A stretch of DNA of 64,000 nt from Owenia fusiformis (taxonomy: Eukaryota > Annelida > Polychaeta > Sabellida > Oweniidae): positions 20,587,375-20,651,374 of the forward strand of contig CAIIXF020000005.1 of the NCBI GenBank assembly GCA_903813345.2. The letters run 5' to 3'. The translations under genes and the position numbers were made by a program. Below the pieces are notes generated by a model. That model did not search any database, was not told the origin of the DNA, and worked only from the letters and a program-made list of their open reading frames with translations. This document shows, piece after piece, positions 37,501-47,950 of the stretch. Position 1 is the first letter of the stretch, and the number at the start of each line of letters is the position of its first letter.

Positions 37501-40500
37501 TGTCAAAATAAAGTTCAATTTTACGCCAAATCACCAGTCAATGAGTCCCCCTTGGCCATGTTTACAGCAACAATTATCTTCAGATATGACCTTAAAAGCC
37601 CTTCAAATAGGGGTGTGAAATTTAAATAACCCTTAGAGTATAGAGTTTCCTTAGAGTTTCTACCCTCACCATTCTCTTTTTCCAAATCAATATATCCATT
37701 CGACCCGAAAATAATTGCTGCTGTTGAGATGGCCCAGAAGGACACATTGACTAGTGATTTGGTGTAAAATTGAACTTAATTTTGACCAAACTCTTTTTGA
37801 AATGCCTGTAATTTTTTCACATTTGAGAGTTGAACCATGATACTTGGTGAATCAATGTAACTTTGGATAAGGTTTAAAAAGATATATGACACATACTATG
37901 ACGACACTGGTATATGTCTGCCTATGGGAGTCCCCATACTTTCGGGACACCCTGTATATTGTTAATAATAGGAATTTTCACTATATTTGACTCTCTATTA
38001 TTGCTTCCAGGTTGAGGGAAATTGACTTAATAGGTTACTCCCATGATTTGAGTTTCACAGCCCAATTTTTATTTTGTCAAAACCTCCACCACTTCCCATG
38101 TGGGGGTCTCACGCAAACCTTTGAATTATGCTCAACTACAAATGCAATCTGTATCAACTGAAAAATTCCTTCATGGGTAAAGGGGACATTTGTAGAAATG
38201 ATTTTGGAATAAGTGAGTAAAGTCCAGTCCTTATCCCTTATTTATTGAATGAAATGGGGGGGTCATTCGCAGTTTCTTCAGAGTCAGAGGTACATGCAAA
38301 CTTTATCTATTGTAGAATCATTTTAGATATAAAAGGAACATAATAAGAAATACTTCTGGACAATCATTTCTGTCTTTCTTCTTTTGCTAATGGATGAAGT
38401 GGAGCAGAAGGGGGTCAAGTCATTCATCTTCAAATTTTCCTTGGGAGCAAAAACTGTTTACAGTTCCAAACATGACCCTCAGAGGTACATATGTACAGAG
38501 TGTCCAAAAAAACAGGACCGTAAGAAAGTTAAATAACTCTGTCAATTTTGCATATTTTGCCTTGAAATTTTAGAATCATTTAGTTCATTCAATGGTAATT
38601 TTGTTGTGAAAGTTTGATAATAATACCAATTGAGTCAAAAACTACAGCTCCTTACAAAACATGCCCCAAATGTGCAAATCTCATCTCTATGCACAATTCA
38701 ATCCGGCGAACAAAGCTGTTGATGATCCTCCTACACACATGTCTTTCCGAATGGACAAGTTTGTTCCAAGAACAATTGCTACTGGGGCTAACATCCTCCT
38801 GATGAAGTGTTACATCATCCATTGCATTCTGAACAATGCACTCCCTGGGTGGCAATGAGGAAACATGGAATCATCAGTCCCTTTTGGTTCGAAGGTGACT
38901 GGGGACTTGCTATCACCATGAACAAGGACCAGTAAGTTCTCACCAAGTTTTAGAGGTCACTAAGCACCAGAAGGGACATCTAAGGAGATAATTAAACAGT
39001 GGTTTCAACAATCCAATACCACCCAAACACTGCAAATGATATGCTGAATTGGTTTAGGCAATGCTTTGGTGGTCAGCTCATCAGTTGCAGAACGCAAACC
39101 ATATGGGCAGCTCATTCGCCTGATCTAAATCCCCCAAATTGTTATCTTTGAGGATTTTCAAAGCCAATGTGTATACTGACAGGCCCCTAACAATCTTAAG
39201 AGGGCAATAACTACCCCAATATTTACCATCCACATTAATGTGTATAGGTAAGGGTCATTAACAACTTTGTTCGCAGGATTCGTTTGTGCATAGAGAGGAG
39301 AAGTGCCCACTTTGAGCATGTTTTGTAAAGGACTGTAGTTTTTGAAACAATTAACAGATTATCATCAAACTTTCAGATCAAAATTCACATTGAATGAACT
39401 AAATAATTCTTAAATTTCAAGGTTAAGGTAGATTAAAATTCTCCTTGGGAGCACAAACCACAAACATCATACAGTTTCTTAACCCTCAGAGAAACAGGTG
39501 AAATATATCTAGTTTAGTTTAGTTTAGTTTTATTGTTATTTACAGTGGTAAGTTTACATCATTTAATACAGTTCAATACAAAAGAAAAGTAATAAAATAA
39601 CGACCCAGCCCACATGGGCTTATCAACCACTAAAGTAAAGATATTTGTTTATAAATATTACATCTTTTAGACACAAGCATAATTCATTTAATATTGTAAA
39701 TTGCATTTCTTCTTTCAAAATAGCAAAATTTAACAAAAAAGCAGCTTGCCGAGGCATTTTTTCAAATAAATTCTGAAACTTTTGTTCTATAGTTGATTCT
39801 CTTTCTTCAAAAATTTGATAATTTTGTATCAACTGTAGAATCCTGCCATGGGTATAAAAAGGTTTGCTTTATGAACTACATTTGGAGTAAGTGAGTGTTA
39901 TACTTATGAACGGAGTGGGACAGGGGGGTTAACAAATAAAATATATAATCCCTTCATGAATAAATCATATAAGAATTTTCCTCGGAAGCACAAACAGCTT
40001 ACAGCTCTACACCGCATCCTCAGAGATGCATCTGAACTTCAGGAGTGAGCATTCTTTCATGGGTAAAGGTTTACATTATAGTCACATGTGAATTTAATCA
40101 ACTGTAGGATTCCTTCAGTGGTAAACAGTGCATTTAGGAGTGCTATGTGAATAAGTATGTTTCGTCAATTGTCCCTATTGAATGATTATAGGGAGGGGGG
40201 TAGAAGATGCTGATATGGTTCCTCCCTAACAAACTATAATTAGTTTTTAGATAAAACAGCATAGACGCAATAGCAATTACCTGTTCCCCCTCGAAGGAAT
40301 CCCTTAGCTGATAAAATACACATGGGCTTGCCTGGGTAAGCTATGCTGGACTAGACAGAGCTCATGCTTCAAGGCATCATTGGAATGTAAATGATTGCAC
40401 TTTTAAAGGATATATTAAATAAAAAAAATAAAAATATAAAAACAAGAACTTAAGTTGAAGAAATGACCCTTTAGACTAACAAAGGCATACAGAAAAATTA

Positions 40501-43500
40501 AAAAAAAGTTGATCATTACAAAATTATAACATTATTCCATAAGAGCATGTTTTCCCTAGGGAATAAACAGGGAATAGAATTGATATTAAAAAGATCCCAT
40601 ATTAGCTGGATTCCAATATCACATCCCATATTAAATCCTGTATCGGCCTAAATCACATATCAGATCCTGTATCAGAACCATTCTTTGGGATTTCTGTTGA
40701 TTTTTATGTTTCAGAAAAAAATGGAATAAATAGGTTATTGATGGTCTTGGTGGAATATGAATTTTATTTATTTTATTCGCCTCGAGAACTATCATATTAA
40801 CACTTGGGCTATGGCCCTCAGTCAATATGATATTTTCCTTGGCCAATATCATATTTTCCCTCAAAATAAAATTCAGATTGCATCCCTCCCATTAAATTAC
40901 CTATATATATCACACAAATACATTTTAAATGTTACTTGGAGAAGTAGTAGTACTCATCATAGAATTTCTGATCTAATTGTGTCAACTTCACTACCTCATA
41001 TTTCTAAGGGGTAGGGGTCAACAAAGCCATATTAAAAATACAAAATAGTACTTAATCATTACATTACTTATATTACAATGCCACGCATAACTTGGTTATA
41101 ATTTATGAATACTATTTGGAGCACTATAACTGCCTATTATTTCTCTGAAGCTGCAACAATAAAATCGTTAGGACTAAAAAGGGGTAAGGGGTAGGGGTCA
41201 ACAAAGCCATATTAAAATACAAAATAGTACTTAATCATTACATTCCTTATATTACAATGTCACACATAGTCTTGTAATGATTTATGAATACTATTGGAGC
41301 ACTATTACTGTCTATTATTTCTCCGAAACTGCAAAACTTAGATTTGTAAAAGTAAAAAATGAATGGAAATATGCCTTTTTATTTCTATAAATTATGTTTT
41401 TCCTAAACCAATCAACATATCTCTCTATAATTTTAGGATACACTTGACCATTGTACTAGTGACATATTATGTAGGTTCAGTACTATACCAAATATTAAGT
41501 TGATGTTATAGAACGATAATCTAATACCCCCCTCAAATATTATTCTAGGGGGGTAAAAAGGCTCAGAATCCTTCGTCCACAAACCAATAGGACCCAGCCA
41601 TATGTGAATTGATGCTACATAAAGTAATCTTTTAAAAAAATATGTTTAACAAGTGGCCCTCGAACTTCCCAAAATGCTTGCTGGAGACTGGACAATAATC
41701 GCTCATGATCATACTCACTGGGATACCATTTCTCATCCCATACCCAGTTCCAGTAGAGTCTGCTGCCGAATGATGTCACCTTCTTGCCCACCCAATCCTG
41801 GATCCACAGTCCACTGACCTTAACACCAGCCTCTTGTGCATCTGTCAAGTGCGATATCATCTAAAAATAATAACAAAACAGGTACATTATTATTGATAAT
41901 ATTTTTTCTTTTCACCGTTTATTCTTGAATCACAGGAAGGGGTATCACAAGGCATTCAAAAATTTAACAATGAGTGAAAACATAATTTTTGGTATGATAG
42001 ACTAAGTCATTATGCATATTGAATGATAAATATGCATAGTATACCAATTTATAATCTCAAATACCATGTTACAGTACATATATGGAGAATATATACCAGA
42101 CACATTGTGAAGCTTAGGCCCGGGTCGTCCACTATAGGACGTTTCATTAAGAAATACAAAACAAACTTATAGATATATTTGTTGCCAAATCGTGCTGGGC
42201 ATTTAAGCCTCTGTCAATAAATGATGTATTCTACCTTGTCTGTGCCACCCTGTACTCCAAGTATAGCCCCGGAATAGATCCAATCTGGCAGCTCAGGTTG
42301 GCGTCCCAGGAGACCTGTCAACTTTTCAACAGTCTCCTGGATGCTGCTACCCGATGCAAGTTTAAACCCAACTTCTGTCTTCAGGATTTCCACCTAAATG
42401 AGAAACAACGAAGCATGTAATAGATATGAAACAACCCAAACTAGATAAGCCAAGCCAACGATACAAAATAACACATAATAAAATCAGGGTAAAATAATAG
42501 TCAAATAACCGTACAGAACAACAGCTTTGCAGCATTTTGGGATGGAACACAACCACTTGATTTTGTGAAGACTGCTCGTTTTGCATAGCTAGCGGTGACG
42601 AAAAGGTAAAACGAGTGGAGGAAATTCATAAAATGCCATCTGATTAATTTTAACTATTTAACAATTATTATTTTGGGGCCATATAGCGTACCTCGTGGTA
42701 ATCCTCGTGCGAGAAGTCGAACGCACTGGGCGCTGACTCCAATAGATGACAGAAGTAGTGTCTGGAGCTGACGAAAGATGGCTGGGGGAAGTATGTAGTA
42801 TGGTAAGCACCTCCAGCGCCCTCGCGCTGATGCGCAAAGAACGTTGTTATGGTACTCTCATTTCTTCCAACACCTAACAAAACAACCATGATAAAAATTC
42901 ATTGACCTTTTTGTTTCAAAGGTTAGGATATTTGTTCCTTACTTTATTCATCGGATTTAACCATTCATCAATTTATCTATCTGACGTTGTTCAAAGAGGA
43001 ACACATCCGGAAGTATTGACGGTGACGCAATAATCGGTTTGTTACTAATATCCTGAACAAAGCGATCATTTCCTCACCTCCCGGCCTCACCTATCATACA
43101 TCACCTATGCATACCTTGTTCCCTTGTCCAGATCGGATACGCCCTTCCTCTCAGGTTGAGGTAACTAAACTGTTCTCCTCCACCGTACACTCGTTCACTC
43201 GGCTCGGCCTTAAACCGGACCCACATCCTGTTTATGGGATGCTGAGCCTGGACCGTCACTGTGACGAATAGGGAAGATGCATCATTCTCTAATTCTATTA
43301 TAGTCTGGGAATACATGTGAATAACATTGAAAGTTATAAATGTGAAAGTAATAAAGGATATACGACCGTTGCCGAATGGTAGGCCTACCTGCTGTTCCAC
43401 AGAATCATGAATGAGAGGATTTGGAGATTGAATCAATTAATCATTAGAGTGTTTCACTTTTTAACTTTTTTTCCGGATCAGATGGAGTTTTGCCCAGTTT

Positions 43501-46500
43501 GCTTCCTTGTGAAGGAAAGCAAGCACAAAAGATTTCATCCAAATCTTTCGACGTTTAGACCTCCCCTATTACTACACCTTCTGATGCCCATTCGCTACCT
43601 TGTTAATAATTGTCTGAAAAATGCAGCAAGTGTCATTTTCATCATGTTTGAGACCTTTGTTCTACCAAAAGCACTTCGATGATTTTCATCAAAGCCACCT
43701 AAATTGCAGAACAGTGTATCTTAAAGTGTCAAAATCTCTAGAGATGGTTCGTTCCTTCGTTTCTGAGAAAATAATTGTTTTAAATGGCTATTTATTGTTT
43801 AAGTACTAATTTATCTCAATCAGCTCTTTATACAGATTTGGAATGCTTAAGAATTATTTGTAGAAGAACTGTCATCTCTAAGAAGAGCAAGTGCTAAATG
43901 TTAGGTCCTAGGTCTCACCCCAGAAAGATACAGGGCTCAATATCGCATAATCATCGAATTATGCACACCTGAAAATGGTAGAGACTTTAAATTGCGTCAC
44001 ACACAATGGCTTTTTGCCATAACTACATGATTAGAACCTGTAGGGTCCTGATGGAGGTGGTGAGGTGAGACCTGACCTTTTAGGAGGTGAGACCTGACCA
44101 GCCTGATCTGCTGCATCTGTAATTTTCAGGATCATAGGTCCTCTAGAATTCATTCTGTCAATGCCTGAATCTTGCTAAAAAAACTGACACAGGTTAGTCA
44201 ATGCTTAAACAATTATTTTCTAAAAAATTAGGCAAAGTACCATCTCCTTTGTTTGACCATGGATCAAACACATTTTGAACAACATTTTAAATGAATTTAA
44301 GGCAAATTACCTTAGTGCCTTTGGTAAAACATGGGTCTCAAACATGATGAAAACGACACTTTCTGCAATTTTCAGATAAGGTTAGCGAATGGGCATCAGA
44401 AAATGTGGTAGGGGAGGTCTAAACATCACCTGATTTGGATGAAATTTTTATGCTTGCGCGCTTTCCTTCACCAGGAGACCAACTGGGCAAAACTCCATCT
44501 TGATTCAGAAAAAAAGATAATTTCTGTTTTTCTTTGTAATTTCACATTATTTTACAGAACATTTATAAGAGAGTTGGGAGTTATCGTAAATTCGAACATG
44601 ACTGTTTTCACGCCTTCTATAAACTGTGAACAAAGTCAATGCTTCAGCTGGGTTATATTCGTTTACAAACGTTTTCTGTACCCCGAACGACCGAAGGGAG
44701 TGAGTGGTTCGAAAGCTTTTGTGCCAAAGACCTAATAGGTCCCTGCTCTTCGGTCTATATTTCTTAAATAACAATTATCGTATAACCAATAATAGCACAA
44801 TCCATGTGTCTAGTTGCATACCTGATATTCGTTAGATGACCCGCTCTCTTGAAGCACAATTTGCCAAGTATCGTCTATCTTTGTAACCGAAGACCTTCTA
44901 AGTGGAATCCTGGACACAACCTCATCCTTGATGTGAAAATTACCTCGGAATTCCATTACGTCTCTGTTGCCAGCTCCAACAGCAAGCATAGGACTCATTT
45001 CGCTTTGTTCCATTATCTGAAAATAATTTTGTACTGATTTTTGTCATTTATACCCTGTGGGTAAGACCAAGTAGTAAATAGTGAAGAAGCAAAACCAAAC
45101 TTCTGGTAAAGGTATACCATTCGATATGGATTCGCTCTCAAATTAAAATATTGCATATCCAAAACACGATATATACAGGGTGGCAAAAAACGCCACTTTT
45201 TTCAAGACACTTGCTGGAATTACACCACAAAATCCGCTAAAACGTTTTAGTGGAAGGCGCTTTACAAAATCGCCATTCTGATTACACCAACATTTCTAAA
45301 GCGTCTTAGGAATTGTATTTTGGAAATACACCTGTTTTTCTAAAACGCCTTTCGTGCACTTTTAACGATGTACTTATGCATACATATATGTGTACATCTC
45401 CTGTAATATATTCTTTTTGCATCTAAGACAAAACTGATCTTCCATAATTTGATTAAAAATGCATGACATTGCATAATTTTTATTTATCTTTTATTAATTA
45501 TGAGAAAACATAATAAAAAGGTAAAAGAAAAATATGTACATATTCTCTGAAGATAACACTTGATTTCGATGTGACCTGGCGACCATCATCCATTTTTCAA
45601 TTTAGATACGAGGTCTTATTTCGTTTAGGGCAAATGTTAAAAACTAGTAAAAACCCGGGTAAGGCGCCCGGGGTAAGGCGTCTTACAAAGACCGATCGGT
45701 ATTACATTGCACACTTAGAGCGCCTAACGACTTATGCCGTTTACTAGTGACAAGGGTTCTTGGAGTTTTAGAAAAGCGCTTTTGTAAAACCGCAATCGTG
45801 ATTACACCTAATTCTTAAACCTGGTTAAAACCGAAGAAGCTTTTGTAAAACGCCATGTGTAATTCCAGCAACTATAACTTTTTTATTTTCCAACCTATAT
45901 ACCCCAAATTTTGCAGTTATATAGTGCCAGGGGTTCTTAGTAATACTTGCTGGAATTACACCACTAAATCTGCTAAAACGTTTTAGTGGAAGGCGCTTTT
46001 CAAAATCGCCATTCTGATTACACCAACGTTTCTAAAGCGTCTTAGGAATTACATTTTGGAATTACACCTGGTTTTTTTCTAAAACGCCTTTCGTGCACTT
46101 TTAACGATGTAGTTATGGATAATATCCAGCATACATGTATGTGTACATCTCCTGTAAATGTATTCTTTTTGCATTTAAGACAAAACTGATCTTCCATAAT
46201 TTGATTAAAAATGCATGACATTGCATAATTTTTATTTATCTTTTATTAATTATGAGATAACATGATAAAAAGGTAAAAGAAAAATATGTACATATTCTCT
46301 GAAGATAACACTTGATTTCGATGTGACCTGGCGACCATCATCCATTTTTCAATTTAGATATATAGCCACATAGCAGCGTGACCGGATGTCTCATCATGTA
46401 TCAAATGTTTCAAATGTATCAAATATTTCGTTTAGGGCAAATGTTAAAATCTAGTAAAAACCCGGGTAAGGCGTCTTACAAAAACCGATCGGTATTACAC

Positions 46501-47454
46501 TGCACACTTAAAGCGCCTAACGACTTATGCCGTTTACTAGTGACAATAGGGTTCTTGGAGTTTTAGAAAAGCGCTTTTGTAAAACCGCAATCGTGATTAC
46601 ACCTAATTCTTAAACCTGGTTGAAACCGAAGACACTTTTGTAAAACGCCATGTGTAATTCCAGCAAATATAATGTAACAAGTCCTTCAACTTGAATTGCA
46701 ATTTTCATTTTAAAATGTACAGTTATCTCAATTTTCAGGGTTTCAAAAGTTTTAATCCAATTTACAGGTAGCTATTAGCCTTATTCCGTAGTAATGTAAA
46801 CAAATTCAATGCCCAAATGATGATAAGGAACGTGTGTCTAAAAACAACCCAAAACGTATGTGAATTTTTTTATTCCATATATTAGCCTTTTCTATACCCT
46901 TTGCATTCGTTTGACTTCACTTCTTAAAAGAGAGCTTGTCTTTGTAGTTTATTAACTAGACTCTGCATGCAGGGTACCTTTTCTAGAGGCTTCTTGCACT
47001 AATCAGTAGCTACCTCTTTGAAGCGCTTGTTACATGAAAATGTAATTGGGAATTTCCTTATCAACCAATCCAAGGAGGATTGGTAGCCATTATTCAAACT
47101 CGATACTCCGTTGCCCGACGTAAATCAATTTGGTAACAATATTCCTCATATTTTGGAATAGAGGAGCTAGATCGGCTACCAAGGAAGCTTGAGTATTACC
47201 ATGATATGCGTAATGTTCATCTTCCAACGAAATACTTGATCCAAAGGGAACCTTATAGAAATATTTTTTACTAAATTGTTCCACGCCACGCAACGGAATT
47301 TGAGTTTGAATAATGGCTGCCAATCCTCCTTGTAACCAATACATACCGTTATTCCATCTAATGTGACAACAAATCCTGATATCGTCGTTTTTACATCGAC
47401 TTCAACACCGATCGCTAACTGAAGTGCCACAATAAAAACTGCAACCACTTTCAT
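34019..47454 (-). CDS. Sulfoquinovosidase (GH31), secretory with ER-retention signal, complete, 11 exons
   Basis: Eleven minus-strand exons (47347-47454, 44822-45016, 43115-43304, 42692-42873, 42235-42393, 41719-41860, 35867-36085, 35464-35679, 35126-35227, 34818-34952, 34019-34566) sum to 2,196 nt, 731 residues plus stop, with every junction in phase. The product aligns throughout with my recollection of E. coli YihQ (about 678 aa), the GH31 enzyme that cleaves alpha-sulfoquinovosides from sulfolipid. The recalled YihQ residues Q288, R301, W304, D405 (nucleophile), D472 (acid/base) and Y508 fall on Q299, R312, W315, D416, D483 and Y519, always offset by 11. Residues 1-16 form a signal peptide. 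The protein ends KDEL, so it probably stays in the ER lumen. One N-glycosylation sequon (N169-E-S) is present. An ordinary alpha-glucosidase is less likely because the sulfonate-binding residues are intact. Confidence 0.92.
34818..34952 (-). CDS. SQase exon 10: sulfonate-binding tyrosine
   Basis: Residues 505-549. HFDVGGYTT carries Y519 (YihQ Y508); FTPVLRTHEG leads to the split glycine at the junction with exon 11. Confidence 0.93.
35126..35227 (-). CDS. SQase exon 9: acid/base residue
   Basis: Residues 471-504. VVMWAGDQNVDFSYSDGLPS contains D483, the equivalent of YihQ acid/base D472. The exon has no ATG-led open frame of notable size and was found through alignment and splice sites. Confidence 0.93.
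35464..35679 (-). CDS. SQase exon 8: catalytic nucleophile
   Basis: Residues 399-470. GGWMADFSEY contains D416, the equivalent of YihQ nucleophile D405. EEAHNLYPVLWAQCNREA and GEILYWMRSGFSG continue the barrel. Confidence 0.95.
35867..36085 (-). CDS. SQase exon 7
   Basis: Residues 326-398. VFAYINPHI, DFGEYFCGTVDFTNPEAYNW match YihQ FLAYINPYV and EFGEFYGGVVDLTNPEAYAW. The acceptor is tggttttag. Confidence 0.93.
37327..37954. mobile_element. Mariner-type MITE in SQase intron 6
   Basis: The ends CAGTGTGTCCCGAAAGTATG and, inverted, CAGGGTGTCCCGAAAGTATG are flanked by TA. The subterminal parts also pair over more than 150 bp. No transposase frame. Confidence 0.8.
38496..39430 (+). mobile_element. 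Mariner-family transposon with decayed transposase
   Basis: The left end is CAGAGTGTCCAAAAAAACAG after TA. The ends pair inward over about 200 bp, but the right terminus is worn away. Between about 38800 and 39200 the plus strand shows mariner transposase pieces in shifting frames: GIISPFWFEGDWGLAITM, then TANDMLNWFRQCFGGQLIS, then HSPDLNPP, which holds the second catalytic Asp. Stops and frame changes between these blocks show that it is a dead copy. Confidence 0.75.
39508..39835 (-). mobile_element. LINE 3' fragment with TTTAG/CTAAA repeat tail
   Basis: On the minus strand a frame of about 70 codons is followed by gtgggctgggtcgtta and an ATAACAATAAAACTAAAC-type tail ending in short tandem units. 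That layout is typical of CR1/L2-like LINE 3' ends. No reverse-transcriptase core is present. Confidence 0.45.
40785..40862. repeat. Small hairpin with gggctatggccc core
   Basis: The arms atcatattaacac and caatatgatattt flank a core resembling the CG-rich cores of the larger palindromes at 12335 and 25665. Confidence 0.5.
41719..41860 (-). CDS. SQase exon 6: sulfonate-binding residues
   Basis: Residues 279-325. QDWVGKKVTSFGSRLYWNW carries Q299, R312 and W315, the counterparts of YihQ Q288, R301 and W304 that set sulfosugar specificity. The donor is ccca|gtgagt; reading through it gives an open tail, but splicing to exon 7 restores exact length alignment. Confidence 0.93.
42235..42393 (-). 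CDS. SQase exon 5: entry to the catalytic barrel
   Basis: Residues 226-278, phase 0 to 0. LLGRQPELPDWIY is identical to YihQ, followed by ILGVQGGTDK. Confidence 0.93.
42692..42873 (-). CDS. SQase exon 4
   Basis: Residues 165-225. GVGRNEST (with the N169 glycosylation sequon), YFPQPSFVSSRHYFCH and FDFSHEDYHE follow YihQ without a gap. Confidence 0.93.
43115..43304 (-). CDS. SQase exon 3
   Basis: Residues 102-164 plus one base. Contains NRMWVRF and VYGGGEQFSYLNLRGRAYP, nearly identical to the YihQ beta-sandwich loop that borders the active site. Confidence 0.93.
43450..44530. repeat. Foldback element in SQase intron 2
   Basis: The left arm (about 43470-43700) and right arm (about 44310-44520) are inverted copies with shared stretches such as tctcaaacatgatgaaaa and gatgcccattcgc. 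The centre repeats gaggtgagacctgacc. Confidence 0.75.
44822..45016 (-). CDS. SQase exon 2: N-terminal domain
   Basis: Residues 37-101, with the acceptor attattttcag. MEFRGNFHIKDEV matches YihQ DMFRGNFSIKDKL, and alignment across the exon 1/2 junction needs no gap. Confidence 0.9.
45211..45871. mobile_element. TTGCTGGAATTACAC MITE, copy A (SQase intron 1)
   Basis: The ends TTGCTGGAATTACAC and GTGTAATTCCAGCAA bound 661 bp. The inside repeats taaaacgcc and gcgcttttgtaaaaccgc in both orientations. An orphan mariner end (tacagggtggcaaaaaa) lies 37 bp upstream. Confidence 0.75.
45947..46666. mobile_element. TTGCTGGAATTACAC MITE, copy B (SQase intron 1)
   Basis: The same ends and the same orientation as copy A, 75 bp downstream and about 90% alike by eye, with small extra inserts. 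Either two insertions or a tandem duplication could explain the pair. Confidence 0.75.
47347..47454 (-). CDS. SQase exon 1: signal peptide
   Basis: Residues 1-36. MKVVAVFIVALQLAIG is a clear signal peptide with cleavage likely near 16-17; the rest starts the first beta strands (SGFVVTLDGIT). Donor gtatgt, phase 0. ATG 47454 was chosen because the longer frame upstream lacks support. 'ttttag' six bases upstream may be a 5'-UTR acceptor. Confidence 0.85.
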
Positions 47455-47950
47455 ATTGCCTAAAAATGGAAATATTATATCTGAAACACTATAATATAGG
47501 GGAAGAAACCTCATTTGCTAGCCAGAGGACGATTATTGTACTGTCTGTCAATACTAAAATCTCAGCAAATGATCTATCATTAAAGGGATAAACAACATAT
47601 ATACATATAAGCATAAATATCTGAATGAAAAATGAGCAATATTTTTAATTTCGAATGCCAATTAAGAATAATATATTGAATATAATGCGTGTCTTACTAA
47701 CCGCTATGTCTGCAACACTTTTAAATAAAGTACCCTCTATTGGTCCATAGTCCAACATACTATACTCGCACCATGTCATATACTTATTTACAATGCCTAC
47801 TTGACAAGTTGACAGTAAATGTACCTATAATCCTTGGTAACAATGCGACTGTTTTAGCAGAGATAACGTTTTTCACCTTGAGCGGCAAAGACTAGAAACG
47901 ATTTCAGGATTTCAGTGTCATTATTATATAACACAGTTTTACAACATTTC
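47455..47950. promoter_or_regulatory. SQase 5' flank
   Basis: AT-rich. TATATTATA lies about 40 bp before the ATG on the minus strand and may be a core promoter with a very short leader, unless the 'ttttag' near the ATG is a 5'-UTR acceptor. No other sites were recognised. Confidence 0.3.

Larger units (their letters stand above)
36420..41695. repeat. Giant inverted repeat filling SQase intron 6
   Basis: The left arm (36420 to about 37050) and right arm (about 41000-41695) are inverted diverged copies of about 650 bp, sharing for example cagcaagcattttgggaag and ggggtaggggtcaac. The right arm begins only about 24 bp from the exon 6 donor and carries an internal duplication (41009-41115, 41187-41290). 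The 3.9-kb loop holds a MITE, a mariner copy and a LINE tail. Confidence 0.85.

Noticed and set aside
41615-41718. Extension of SQase exon 6 past the donor (frame LLSSLQQAFWEVRG)
   Set aside because: It lies beyond a consensus gtgagt, belongs to the inverted-repeat arm, and splicing at 41719 gives exact family alignment.
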